In this document: positions 6,823-15,321 of the stretch, one piece after another
How positions within the stretch are numbered: the first letter of the stretch is position 1
Layout: the number at the start of each line of letters is the position of its first letter
DNA from: Thermodesulfovibrionales bacterium
GTDB lineage: Bacteria > Nitrospirota > Thermodesulfovibrionia > Thermodesulfovibrionales > UBA9159
Assembly: GCA_035686305.1 (NCBI GenBank)
Contig: DASRZP010000013.1
Coordinates: 1 to 35,942, forward strand
DNA: 35,942 bases
Reading direction: 5' to 3'
The notes under the pieces: generated by a model
Database searches by the model: none
Told to the model about the DNA's origin: nothing
What the model saw: only the letters and a program-made list of their open reading frames with translations
Position numbers and translations under genes: made by a program

Positions 6823-7989
6823 ATGCATGAAGAAGCGGTCATCATTAGCGCGGTAAGGACCCCAATCGGCAAGTATGGTCGTGCATTCAGGGACGTCCCG
6901 GCCCAGCGGCTCGGCACGATTGTGGTAAAGTCTGCGATTGAGAAGGCAGGCATAGACCCCATAGATGTAGGGGAAGTGATCATGGGAAACGTGATCTCAG
7001 CAGGGTTGGGCCAGAATCCTGCGCGCCAGGTAGCGATCCATGCGGGAATCCCCGCGGAAACAGGCGCATTCACGGTGAACAAAGTATGCGGCTCTGGCCT
7101 CAAGGCAGTAATGCTCGCTGCCCAGGCGATAAGAGCAGGTACTGCCGACATTGTCGTTGCCGGGGGGATGGAGAATATGAGTGCTGCGCCCCACCTGCTC
7201 AAAGGCCTGAGGTGGGGCATCAAGTTCGGAGACCTGTCCGTTACCGACGCCATGATCTACGACGGTTTATGGGAACTCTTCAACGGGTACCACATGGGAG
7301 TCACCGGGGAAAGGGTGGCCGAGAAATACGGCGTAACGAGACAGGAGGCGGATGAATACAGCCTGATGAGCCATCAAAGGGCCTTGGCCGCCACGAAGAG
7401 CGGAGCGTTCACCGAAGAGATAACCCCTGTCGAAGCAGCAGGCGCGATGATCTCGAAGGACGAGTGTATCAGGGAAGACACTACAATCGAGAAGCTCGGA
7501 ACACTCTCCCCTGTCTTCAAGAAGGACGGGGTCCTCACCGCCGGAAACAGCTCCCAGCTCAGCGACGGTGCAGCAGCGATTGTGGTGACTTCTCAGAAAA
7601 GAGCGGAAGGGCTCGGCATAAGGCCCCTTGCACGCATTGTCCACTCCACAGTCGGAGGTACGCTGCCGGCTGACGTGATGGAGGCCCCGATCCCAACGGT
7701 CAGGAAACTCCTCAGAGATAAGGGTTTCACCATAGACGACATGGACCTGATCGAATACAATGAGGCCTATGCCACCTCCTCGATCGTTGTCGCCAGGGAA
7801 TTGGGAATCGATCTCAGGAAGTTCAATGTAAACGGCGGGGCCGTTGGGCTCGGACATCCGATTGGGTGCAGCGGCGCGAGGATATTGGTGACGCTCCTCC
7901 ATGGCCTGAAGGAGAGGGGCCTCAGGAGAGGATTGGCTACCCTTTGCATGGGCGGAGGGAACGCGCTCGCGATGGTCGTCGAGCGGTAG
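6823..7989 (+). CDS. acetyl-CoA C-acyltransferase (thiolase)
   Basis: A 388-residue thiolase that cleaves 3-oxoacyl-CoA with CoA, or condenses two acetyl-CoA. The nucleophile is C89 in 'NKVCGSGLKAV', and the other catalytic residues are H345 in 'GGAVGLGHPIGCSG' and C375 in 'LCMGGGNA'. 'GGMENMSAAPHLL' and 'NEAYATSSIVV' are the usual family signatures. The length is typical of acetoacetyl-CoA thiolases. The start is supported by AAGGTGA 6 nt upstream. It is the first gene of a plus-strand operon leading through acyl-CoA dehydrogenase, 3-hydroxyacyl-CoA dehydrogenase, enoyl-CoA hydratase, aldehyde dehydrogenase and aminotransferase, so degradation is likelier than synthesis. Confidence 0.92.
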   Translation: MHEEAVIISAVRTPIGKYGRAFRDVPAQRLGTIVVKSAIEKAGIDPIDVGEVIMGNVISAGLGQNPARQVAIHAGIPAETGAFTVNKVCGSGLKAVMLAAQAIRAGTADIVVAGGMENMSAAPHLLKGLRWGIKFGDLSVTDAMIYDGLWELFNGYHMGVTGERVAEKYGVTRQEADEYSLMSHQRALAATKSGAFTEEITPVEAAGAMISKDECIREDTTIEKLGTLSPVFKKDGVLTAGNSSQLSDGAAAIVVTSQKRAEGLGIRPLARIVHSTVGGTLPADVMEAPIPTVRKLLRDKGFTIDDMDLIEYNEAYATSSIVVARELGIDLRKFNVNGGAVGLGHPIGCSGARILVTLLHGLKERGLRRGLATLCMGGGNALAMVVER

Positions 7990-8098
7990 TGAGATTAGAC
8001 CCGAGTTGTTCGAAAACAGGGAGAGCACGCGTAGGCAGCAAGAAGGATCACAAGGGTAAACAGTGTTCTATAGAAGGGAGCAGAGGAACATCATCGGG

Positions 8099-9232
8099 AT
8101 GCTTGTCCCTGAGGCTGACAAGTATCATCAGCTTCTCGAAGCGATCGGGGAGTTTGCAGAGAAAGAGTTGCTGCCAGGTGCGAAGAAAATAGACAGGGAG
8201 GGGATGTTTCCCAGGGAGAATCTCGAAAAGGTCGTCGAGCATGGGATCATGGCGCTCCCTTTTCCCGAGGAATATGATGGTTCCGGATTTCCCTTCCCTG
8301 TTTATGTCGCCGCCCTGGAGATGCTCTCAAAGGCATGTGCGAATACCGCCCTTCAGGTCTCTGTCCAGGGGATGATCTGCGAGGGTATCAGGCTCTTCGG
8401 CGATGAGTCCCAGAGGCAGAGGTTTCTCAGGGAAGAGGGGCTTGTGGAGGGAAGACGTCTCATTGCCTTCGCACTCACAGAGCCCTGCTGCGGCTCTGAT
8501 GCAAAGGCGATAGAGACCGAGGCCCTTCCTTCGGAAAAGGGGTATGTCCTGAACGGAACAAAGACTCTGATAACGAATCCCGGAGAAGCTGATTTCATCC
8601 TCGTCTTTGCAAGGACCGGACAGGGCATCTCATCGTTCATCGTGCCGAAAGAGACGAGCGGACTGAGGGTGATGAAGGACATCCCGAAACTCGGGTTCAG
8701 GGGCAATACCCTGTCCGCCCTTCACTTCGATGAATGCGAGGTGGAAAGGGAGAACCTTCTCGGGCAAGAGGGGAGGGGGCTTGAGTACTCAAAGCAGATC
8801 CTCAATTCCGGAAGAATGACGATCGCGGCGATCGGCGTCGGCATTGCGCAGGCTGCCTATGAAAAGGCCCTTTCCTACAGCAGGAAGAGGAAGACCTTTG
8901 GTTCGAGCATTTCTCATTTTCAACTCGTGCAGGAGAAGCTGTCGGACGTAGTTACCGATATCAACGCGGCGAGGCTCCTCACCTGCTATGCGGCTGTTCT
9001 GAAGGATAGAGGAAGAGATATTGCATCTGCGGCTTCCCAGGCAAAACTCTTCAGCTCGGAGATGGCAATACGGACATGCGATGCAGCCATACAGATTCAT
9101 GGCGGCTACGGATACATTGACGAGTTCGATGTGCACAGGCACTGGCGTGATGCGAGGCTCCTCACGATCGGGGAAGGGACCTCCGATATGTTGAGGCTGC
9201 TGATAGCGCATCTGGCATTGAAGGAGCTGTAG
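8099..9232 (+). CDS. acyl-CoA dehydrogenase
   Basis: A 377-residue acyl-CoA dehydrogenase from ATG 8099; a GTG at 8063 would add 12 residues that do not resemble the family N terminus. Motifs include 'FALTEPCCGSDA' (FAD/substrate signature, normally TEPxAGSD, with CC here), 'RKTFGSSISHFQLVQEKLSD', 'QIHGGYGYIDEFDVHRHWRD' and 'TIGEGTSDMLRLLIA'. The last of these contains the catalytic glutamate of short/medium-chain dehydrogenases. It is second in the thiolase operon, 109 nt after its stop. With the enoyl-CoA hydratase and hydroxyacyl dehydrogenase it would complete one turn of beta-oxidation. It differs clearly from the minus-strand acyl-CoA dehydrogenase at 5425-6624, so the two probably serve different acyl-CoAs. 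Confidence 0.88.
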   Translation: MLVPEADKYHQLLEAIGEFAEKELLPGAKKIDREGMFPRENLEKVVEHGIMALPFPEEYDGSGFPFPVYVAALEMLSKACANTALQVSVQGMICEGIRLFGDESQRQRFLREEGLVEGRRLIAFALTEPCCGSDAKAIETEALPSEKGYVLNGTKTLITNPGEADFILVFARTGQGISSFIVPKETSGLRVMKDIPKLGFRGNTLSALHFDECEVERENLLGQEGRGLEYSKQILNSGRMTIAAIGVGIAQAAYEKALSYSRKRKTFGSSISHFQLVQEKLSDVVTDINAARLLTCYAAVLKDRGRDIASAASQAKLFSSEMAIRTCDAAIQIHGGYGYIDEFDVHRHWRDARLLTIGEGTSDMLRLLIAHLALKEL

Positions 9233-9269
9233 ATGGCGAGGTTGAACCTGTAGAATGCGCGAGGTCGTT

Positions 9270-10118
9270 ATGGGTGTGCGAAGAATTGCGGTGATTGGGG
9301 CGGGGACGATGGGAGGCGGCATTTCCGAAGTTGCTGCACGGAGCGGGTACGAGGTGGTCCTTAAGGATATGAGTGAAGAATACGTGGGTGCAGGGCTCGC
9401 GAGGATAAGAGGCAGACTCGACAAGAGGGTAGCAGAACGGAAGATCGGGGCAGAAGAGAGAGAGAGGATCCTGGCGAACATAAGAACCACCACAGATCTC
9501 AAAGAGTGTGCGGAGGCAGATCTCGTCATCGAAGCGGTGATTGAACAAGAGGAGACAAAGAGGGAGATCTTTCAGGAGCTTGATGTCCTATGCCCGGAAG
9601 ACACCATCTTTTCGACGAACACCTCTGCGATTTCGATAACGAGGCTGGGAGGGGCGACGAAAAGGCCCGGCAGGTTCATTGGCATGCATTTCATGAACCC
9701 CGCCTATATCATGAAACTCGTAGAGGTCGTGAGGGGACTCCGCACATCGGAAGAGACGGTGAAGACGATCATTGGAGTCTCAGAAAAGATGGGGAAGACA
9801 GCGGTCGTGGTAAAGGACTTCCCTGCCTTTATCTCGAGCCGGCTTATCATGCATGTGGTGAATGAAGCGATCTTCGCTCTGCAAGAGGAAGTGGCCTCGC
9901 GCGACAGTATCGATACGATCATGAAACTCGGCGCACACCATCCGATGGGGCCCCTCGAACTCGCTGATCTCATGGGCCTTGACATATGCCTCGCGACGCT
10001 TGAACTCCTCCATGCCGAACTCGGGGAGAAATACCGGCCCTGTGTGCTGCTGCGGCAGATGGTTGCTGCGGGGAAACTGGGAAGAAAGAGCCGTGAAGGG
10101 TTCTATGAGTATCAATAA
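9270..10118 (+). CDS. 3-hydroxyacyl-CoA (3-hydroxybutyryl-CoA) dehydrogenase
   Basis: A 282-residue NAD-dependent dehydrogenase that oxidises 3-hydroxyacyl-CoA to 3-oxoacyl-CoA. The Rossmann motif 'IAVIGAGTMGGGIS' occupies residues 6-19, 'DLVIEAVIE' and 'SNTSAISIT' follow, and 'GMHFMNPAYIMKLVEVV' holds the catalytic His. The C-terminal domain has 'DFPAFISSRLIMHVVNEAI' and 'HPMGPLELADLMGLD'. ATG 9270 is preferred because GAGG sits 6 nt upstream and the Rossmann strand then starts at once; ATG 9255 would add five residues. Its last 14 nt overlap the start of the enoyl-CoA hydratase gene, which implies coupling. Confidence 0.92.
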   Translation: MGVRRIAVIGAGTMGGGISEVAARSGYEVVLKDMSEEYVGAGLARIRGRLDKRVAERKIGAEERERILANIRTTTDLKECAEADLVIEAVIEQEETKREIFQELDVLCPEDTIFSTNTSAISITRLGGATKRPGRFIGMHFMNPAYIMKLVEVVRGLRTSEETVKTIIGVSEKMGKTAVVVKDFPAFISSRLIMHVVNEAIFALQEEVASRDSIDTIMKLGAHHPMGPLELADLMGLDICLATLELLHAELGEKYRPCVLLRQMVAAGKLGRKSREGFYEYQ

Positions 10119-10878
10119 GAACGTGGGCATTGAGAAAAGAGACGGAATCGCGTTCATTATCATGAAAAGGTCTGAGACCCTGAATGTCCTCAGCACGGAG
10201 ATGCTTCAGGATCTTGGAGATTCATTTGTCGGAATCGAGAATGATGGTGAAACAAGAGTCGTTATCATAACCGGCGAGAAAAAATTCTCCGCAGGGGCTG
10301 ATATCAGAGAGCTGAAAGACAAGAGTCCTGAGGAAGCGGCAGCCTTTGCACGACTCGCCCACGGAGTCTTTAAGCAGATCGAAACCATGGGTAAACCGGT
10401 CATCGCTGCCGTCAATGGCTTCGCACTGGGAGGCGGATGCGAACTGGCTCTTGCGTGCGACATTCGGATGGCGGCTGAGAATGCAAAGTTCGGCCAGCCC
10501 GAGATCAACCTCGGACTCATACCCTGCTTCGGGGGAACACAGAGGCTTCCGCGACTCATAGGCATAGGAAGGGCAATGGAGTTAATCCTGACTGGCAGGA
10601 TGATTGATGGAAAGACTGCAGAGTCTGTCGGCCTCGTGAACAGGGCAGTGCGGGAGGAAGAACTGATGGGACAGGCAGAAGAGACGGCCCGGATCCTGGC
10701 CAGAAAGAGTCCCATAGCCCTGAGAATGGCAAAGAGGTTGATTAACAGGCATCTCGATATCGAGAGAGGGCTCGAGATGGAGATAGCTTCCATTGTCGAA
10801 TGCTATAGCTATCATGACTATGTGGAGGGTATTGCGGCCTTCCTCGAAAAGAGAGAGGCGAGATTTGAAGGCAGGTGA
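10105..10878 (+). CDS. enoyl-CoA hydratase (crotonase family)
   Basis: A 257-residue crotonase that adds water to 2-enoyl-CoA. The oxyanion-hole segment 'KKFSAGADIRELKD' and 'ALGGGCELALACDIR' are present. Both catalytic glutamates of true hydratases are found, one in GGCEL and one in 'GQPEINLGLIPCFGGTQRL'. This favours hydratase over isomerase or ligase activities of the family. The frame is open further upstream, but ATG 10105 (MSINKNVGIEK) gives the normal family length and overlaps the previous gene by 14 nt. Its product would feed the hydroxyacyl dehydrogenase encoded just before it. Confidence 0.92.
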   Translation: MSINKNVGIEKRDGIAFIIMKRSETLNVLSTEMLQDLGDSFVGIENDGETRVVIITGEKKFSAGADIRELKDKSPEEAAAFARLAHGVFKQIETMGKPVIAAVNGFALGGGCELALACDIRMAAENAKFGQPEINLGLIPCFGGTQRLPRLIGIGRAMELILTGRMIDGKTAESVGLVNRAVREEELMGQAEETARILARKSPIALRMAKRLINRHLDIERGLEMEIASIVECYSYHDYVEGIAAFLEKREARFEGR

Positions 10879-10896
10879 CACTGTGGAGGTTGCCAT

Positions 10897-12387
10897 ATGA
10901 CTGAGATCACAAGGAACTTCATAAACGGCGAGTGGCAGGAGGCATTTACAGGCCTCCATTTTGAGAACAGGAATCCTGCTGATACCGATGAGTTGGTCGG
11001 AGTTGTGACTAGGTCAGGGAAGGAAGATGTTGATAAGGCGGTGAAGGCAGCGCGTGAGTCATACGGGACATGGAGACTCATCCCTGCGCCACGGAGAGGC
11101 GAGATTCTCTTCAAGGCAGCCGAAATCCTGTCAAAGAGGAAAAGGGAACTGGGAGAGATCGAGACGCGGGAGATGGGCAAGACCCTTAAAGAAGGTTTGG
11201 GAGATGTCCAGGAAGCTATCGACATGGCCTACTATATGGCTGGCGAGGGGAGAAGACTTTCGGGGGAGACAATTCCCTCGGAACTCCCGAACAAGGAGTG
11301 CCGGTCAGTTCGCGTCCCTCTCGGCGTGTGTGGGCTTATCACTCCCTGGAATTTTCCGATAGCCATTCCTGCATGGAAGATCATGCCTGCCCTTGTCTCG
11401 GGAAATACGGTAGTCTTCAAGCCGAGCAGTTATACTTCGATATCGGCTGCCAGGCTTGTTGAGATCCTTGAGGAGGCGGGCCTGCCGAGGGGCATCGTTA
11501 ACCTCGTTCATGGGAGAGGTGAGGAGATCGGTGCGTACCTTGCTTCTCATCCTGATATGGATGCCCTTTCTTTCACGGGTTCCACGGCTGTGGGAGAGAG
11601 GCTTGCGGCAAGAGGCGTTGAATTCGGGAAAAAGGTCTCCTGTGAGATGGGAGGGAAGAACGCCATTATCGTTATGGATGACGCCGACATGGAACTGGCC
11701 ATGGAAGGCGCTGTGTGGGGCGGCTTTGGGACCACAGGACAGCGGTGCACTGCAGCAAGCAGGGTGGTTGTTCATGAGCATGTGTATGACCGGTTCCTTC
11801 AGATGTTCACGAGGGCTACATCAAGGTTAAGGCTCGGGAACGGCCTGTTCGAGGAGACCGATGTGGGTCCTCTGATCAACCGTGCCCAGATGGAGAAGAC
11901 CCTCAACTACATAGAGATAGGAAAGAGAGAAGGCGCAAAGCTCCTTACCGGAGGAAAGGCATACGAGGAAGGGGATTGTGCGAGGGGCTACTTTATCGAG
12001 CCCACCATATTCTCCGATGTACATCCTGAGATGAGAATCGCCCAGGAAGAGATATTCGGGCCCGTTGTGGCTGTGATGAAGGCGAGGGACCTGGAGGACG
12101 CAATAGCGATCGTGAACGCCACGAAGTACGGTCTCGTCTCTGCGATCTATACCAGCGATATTAACAGATCAGCTATCGCTGAAAGGGAACTTGATACGGG
12201 CATTGTCTATATCAATGCCTCGACCATCGGCGCAGAGATCCAGCTTCCCTTTGGCGGGACAAAGAAGAGTGGTATCGGGCAGAGAGAGGCAGGCGGCAGG
12301 GGCGGCGCCCTCGATATGTTTACCAAGTGGAAGGTCATCTACCGGGACTTTAGCGGCAGGCTCCAGAAGGCCCAGATAGACCGATAG
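10897..12387 (+). CDS. NAD(P)-dependent aldehyde dehydrogenase
   Basis: A 496-residue ALDH-superfamily enzyme that oxidises an aldehyde to the acid. The catalytic residues are visible: N152 in '[14 protein letters not shown]', E250 in 'SCEMGGKNA' and C284 in '[12 protein letters not shown]'. The glycine motif 'FTGSTAVGE' binds the cofactor. The [10 protein letters not shown] form resembles dehydrogenases for semialdehydes (succinate-, glutarate- or aminoadipate-semialdehyde type). That fits its place 11 nt before a class III aminotransferase, which would make such a semialdehyde from an omega-amino acid. GGAGGT lies close before the ATG. The precise substrate is inference. Confidence 0.88.
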   Translation: MTEITRNFINGEWQEAFTGLHFENRNPADTDELVGVVTRSGKEDVDKAVKAARESYGTWRLIPAPRRGEILFKAAEILSKRKRELGEIETREMGKTLKEGLGDVQEAIDMAYYMAGEGRRLSGETIPSELPNKECRSVRVPLGVCGLITPWNFPIAIPAWKIMPALVSGNTVVFKPSSYTSISAARLVEILEEAGLPRGIVNLVHGRGEEIGAYLASHPDMDALSFTGSTAVGERLAARGVEFGKKVSCEMGGKNAIIVMDDADMELAMEGAVWGGFGTTGQRCTAASRVVVHEHVYDRFLQMFTRATSRLRLGNGLFEETDVGPLINRAQMEKTLNYIEIGKREGAKLLTGGKAYEEGDCARGYFIEPTIFSDVHPEMRIAQEEIFGPVVAVMKARDLEDAIAIVNATKYGLVSAIYTSDINRSAIAERELDTGIVYINASTIGAEIQLPFGGTKKSGIGQREAGGRGGALDMFTKWKVIYRDFSGRLQKAQIDR

Positions 12388-12398
12388 GAGAGAAGACG

Positions 12399-13703
12399 TT
12401 GAAAGATGATCTCATGGGAAGGGCAAAAAAAGTCCTGACACCTGCACTAAGGATCCATACGGACTTCGTGGTCAGAAGGGCCAGGGGTGTTTACGTGGAA
12501 GACGAGACCGGGAAGAAGTATATGGATTTTTCCTCGGGGCTTGCGACCACCAATATCGGCCATAACCACCCGCAGGTTGTTGAGGCGATAAAGAGACAGG
12601 CTGATGCCCTCATCCATTCAGGCTGCATCTTCTACTATGAACCCCTAACCGTTCTCCCGGAGATGCTCAGGAGGGTGACACCTCAAGGTATTGATATGTT
12701 CTTCTTCGGCAACTCAGGGGCCGAGGCTGTGGAAGGATCGCTCAAACTCGCAAGATTCTTTACGGGACGTCAGGGGATCATCGCCTTTACCGGTTCTTTT
12801 CATGGGAGGACTTTCGGGGCGATGAGTCTCACCACATCGAGCATTCGTTACCGCCGGCAGTACCAGCCCTTTGTTCCCTCTATTTACCATTCACCGTACC
12901 CTTATTGCTATCGCTGTTTTTTCGGCCAGAGGCGGGAAACCTGTTCCCTCGACTGCTTCGAATATCTCGAAAGACTTTTGAAGCTCCTTATCCACCCCGA
13001 GGAGATCGCGTGCATCATCATCGAGCCTGTCCTCGGAGAAGGCGGGTATGTGGTCCCTCCAGAAGAGTTTCTCAGGAACCTCAGGGCCCTCTGTGACAGA
13101 TGGGGGATCCTCCTCATCCTCGATGAGGTCCAGTCAGGGATTGGGAGGACCGGAAGGTGGTTTGCCGCCGAGCACTTCGGAGTTGCTCCTGATATCATGA
13201 CGATTGCCAAAGGGATCGCTTCCGGCATGCCCTTAAGTGCGGTGGCCTCGAGAAGAAAGATTATGTCAACATGGCCAGCCGGCGCCCACGGAACAACCTT
13301 CGGCGGAAATCCTGTCTCCTGTGCCGCTTCCATTGCTACGCTCGAGGTCATCGAAAGAGAGGGCCTTCTTGAAAACGCCGAAAATGTGGGGAGATATGCG
13401 CTGGAACGATTGAAGACCATGAAAGAAACGTATCCCTGCATAGGAGACGTGAGGGGGCTCGGGCTCATGATCGGCATAGAGTTTGTGAAAGAGGACGGCA
13501 GCCCATTCACCGAAGGACTGAAGAAGGTTATCGATTACTGTCTGGGGAAGGGATTGATCCTGATAGAATGCGGAGTGGACAAGAACATCATAAGATTGGC
13601 ACCTCCCTTGATCATTAAGGAGGAGGAGATGGAGAAAGGGCTTGATATCTTGAAAGAGGCGATGAAGATGGAGATGAAGAGGCAGAGGAAGAAGAGAGGC
13701 TAA
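12399..13703 (+). CDS. class III (omega-amino acid / GABA-type) aminotransferase
   Basis: A 434-residue PLP enzyme. The internal aldimine lysine is K271 in 'IMTIAKGIASGMPLSAV', the aspartate contacting the pyridine nitrogen is D242 in 'LILDEVQSGIGRTG', and 'FFGNSGAEAVEGSLKLAR' binds phosphate. A cysteine-rich insert (C170, C173, C182, C186) occurs in related aminotransferases of anaerobes and archaea and may bind metal. The family covers 4-aminobutyrate, 5-aminovalerate and ornithine-like substrates. TTG 12399 is taken as start because AGGAG sits 8 nt upstream, immediately after the ALDH stop; ATG 12414 is the alternative. It is last in the operon that begins at 6823. Confidence 0.88.
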   Translation: MKDDLMGRAKKVLTPALRIHTDFVVRRARGVYVEDETGKKYMDFSSGLATTNIGHNHPQVVEAIKRQADALIHSGCIFYYEPLTVLPEMLRRVTPQGIDMFFFGNSGAEAVEGSLKLARFFTGRQGIIAFTGSFHGRTFGAMSLTTSSIRYRRQYQPFVPSIYHSPYPYCYRCFFGQRRETCSLDCFEYLERLLKLLIHPEEIACIIIEPVLGEGGYVVPPEEFLRNLRALCDRWGILLILDEVQSGIGRTGRWFAAEHFGVAPDIMTIAKGIASGMPLSAVASRRKIMSTWPAGAHGTTFGGNPVSCAASIATLEVIEREGLLENAENVGRYALERLKTMKETYPCIGDVRGLGLMIGIEFVKEDGSPFTEGLKKVIDYCLGKGLILIECGVDKNIIRLAPPLIIKEEEMEKGLDILKEAMKMEMKRQRKKRG

Positions 13704-14013
13704 GGTCTCCTGTTCTCAACCTCAGTCTCTTAACCTTAGTATGAAGTACAACTGTCAGGCAGGCACGGATCGAAGCCTTGTACATGCGATGAAGTTCCGA
13801 TAGCGAGATACTTGGGGGACTTCACCGAGAGTGACCTCCCGCATTGAGCATACAGCGGTAGTCGGCGACCATCAACGGTATCGCAATACAAGGCTTCTCA
13901 CCATGCCTGTCTGCCCGAAAAAGATAGCTCCGTGCAACGGGAAGTAAACTTCGGGGTCGACGTCCGACCCCTGAGAGGAGACCGATGAATAATCTCGGTT
14001 AAAGGCAGGGGAG
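13704..14013. other. 310-nt gene-free spacer between the aminotransferase and P-loop/carbamate kinase units
   Basis: No convincing gene is seen. The inverted repeat CTAAGGT/ACCTTAG just after the aminotransferase stop brackets a loop of about 27 nt and lacks a T tract, so it is a weak terminator candidate. A strong hairpin lies at 13953-13971 and is listed separately. No tRNA-like cloverleaf is seen. Confidence 0.5.
13953..13971 (+). promoter_or_regulatory. 7-bp perfect hairpin in the leader of the P-loop/carbamate kinase operon
   Basis: GGGGTCG-ACGTC-CGACCCC is a perfect 7-bp GC-rich stem with a 5-nt loop, ending 42 nt before the ATG at 14014. No T run follows, so it is not a simple terminator. 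It could act in the leader RNA or be a protein-binding palindrome. Confidence 0.4.
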
Positions 14014-15321
14014 ATGAAAAAAGAACGGGTTATCATCATGGGTGCGGGGGGAAGGGATTTCCATAATTTCAATTCCTTTTTCCGGGACAAGGAGTCATAT
14101 GAGGTGGTGGCCTTTACCGCTGCACAGATCCCCTTCATCGAAAACAGGACCTATCCTCATGAACTCGCGGGAGCACGTTATCCGAGGGGCATCCCCATTT
14201 ATCCGGAAGAAATCCTCGATACCCTTATCAGGGAACATGGGGCAACAACAGCCGTCTTTTCATACAGCGATGTCTCCTACGATGAAGTCATGCATCGGGC
14301 ATCGAGGGCACTCTCTCGTGGTGCTGACTTTCTCCTCCTCAGTCCTGAAAAGACGATGCTCGAATCAAAGGTGCCGGTCATCTCTGTCTGCGCAGTGAGG
14401 ACCGGCTGCGGCAAGTCTGTCATCACAAAGAAGCTCGCAGGCCTCTTCAAGGAAAAGGGGATCAACGTCTCCGTGCTGCGACATCCCATGGCCTACTGCG
14501 ATTTTGTCCCGACAAAAAAGTTCTCTGCAAGAGAGGATATCGACCGGCGGACCTGCACCATCGAAGAGAGGGAAGAGTTTGAGCCTCTCGTCGAGAAGGG
14601 TATCACCGTGTACGCCGGCATTGACTACAGAAGGGTCCTTGATGAGGCAGAAAAAGACTCCCGGGTCATCATATGGGACGGCGGGAACAATGACGTTCCT
14701 TTCATATCTCCTGACTTTGAGATCGTGCTCCTCGATGCATTGAGGCCGGGCCATGAAAGGCTCTTTTATCCCGGCGAGGTAAACCTCAGAAGGGGTAACC
14801 TCCTCATCATAACAAAAGTGAATGAAGCAAAGAAGGTTGATCTTGAACAGATACGAAGCGCTGTCATGAAGGAAAATCCAGATGCCGGAGTCCTTGAAGC
14901 GCCGTCGGTCTTTACCCTCAGTGACTACCGTCTGGTACAGAATAGAGAGGCCCTTGTTATTGAGGACGGGCCGACCATCACCCACGGAGGCATGCCTTAT
15001 GGAGCGGGAGTATCGTCATCAAGAGAATGGGTATCTGGGTTTATTGATCCCCGGCCCTATGCTGTCGGTTCGATCAGAGAGACCTATGCCAGGTATCCCC
15101 ACATAGGCCCCGTACTCCCTGCAATGGGGTATTCAGAAAGGCAGATAAGGGAGCTTGAAGAGACGATCGCCAGGGTCCCTTCCGCTGTTGTCATCATAGC
15201 GACCCCCGTTGATTTGCGGAGGTTCATGACGATAGAGAAACCGACGGTGAGGGTCTTTTATGATTTTGATATCAATTTGAACGGCGTGGTGGAGTCTTTC
15301 GTCAAAGATCATGCCCTTTAA
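14014..15321 (+). CDS. cyclic 2,3-diphosphoglycerate synthetase-like P-loop NTPase
   Basis: A 435-residue protein. The N-terminal 115 residues begin 'RVIIMGAGGRDFHNFNSFFR', a Rossmann-like half. A P-loop follows at 131-135 in 'SVCAVRTGCGKSVITKK', with 'VIIWDGGNNDVPF' as a later conserved block and 'IVLLDALRPGHE' and 'NLLIITKVNEA' as G-protein-like strands. This matches bacterial homologues annotated as cyclic 2,3-diphosphoglycerate synthetase or GTPase, but true cDPG is an archaeal thermolyte and the bacterial role is not known to me. It overlaps the carbamate kinase gene by 11 nt, so the two are made together. That pairing suggests a function around carbamoyl or acyl phosphate rather than cDPG. 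The ribosome site (AGGCAGGGGAG) lies just before ATG 14014. Confidence 0.75.
   Translation: MKKERVIIMGAGGRDFHNFNSFFRDKESYEVVAFTAAQIPFIENRTYPHELAGARYPRGIPIYPEEILDTLIREHGATTAVFSYSDVSYDEVMHRASRALSRGADFLLLSPEKTMLESKVPVISVCAVRTGCGKSVITKKLAGLFKEKGINVSVLRHPMAYCDFVPTKKFSAREDIDRRTCTIEEREEFEPLVEKGITVYAGIDYRRVLDEAEKDSRVIIWDGGNNDVPFISPDFEIVLLDALRPGHERLFYPGEVNLRRGNLLIITKVNEAKKVDLEQIRSAVMKENPDAGVLEAPSVFTLSDYRLVQNREALVIEDGPTITHGGMPYGAGVSSSREWVSGFIDPRPYAVGSIRETYARYPHIGPVLPAMGYSERQIRELEETIARVPSAVVIIATPVDLRRFMTIEKPTVRVFYDFDINLNGVVESFVKDHAL

Noticed and set aside
7267-9529. Long minus-strand frames opposite thiolase, acyl-CoA dehydrogenase and 3-hydroxyacyl-CoA dehydrogenase
   Set aside because: They are antisense shadows of high-GC genes with clear catalytic motifs and have no recognisable domains.
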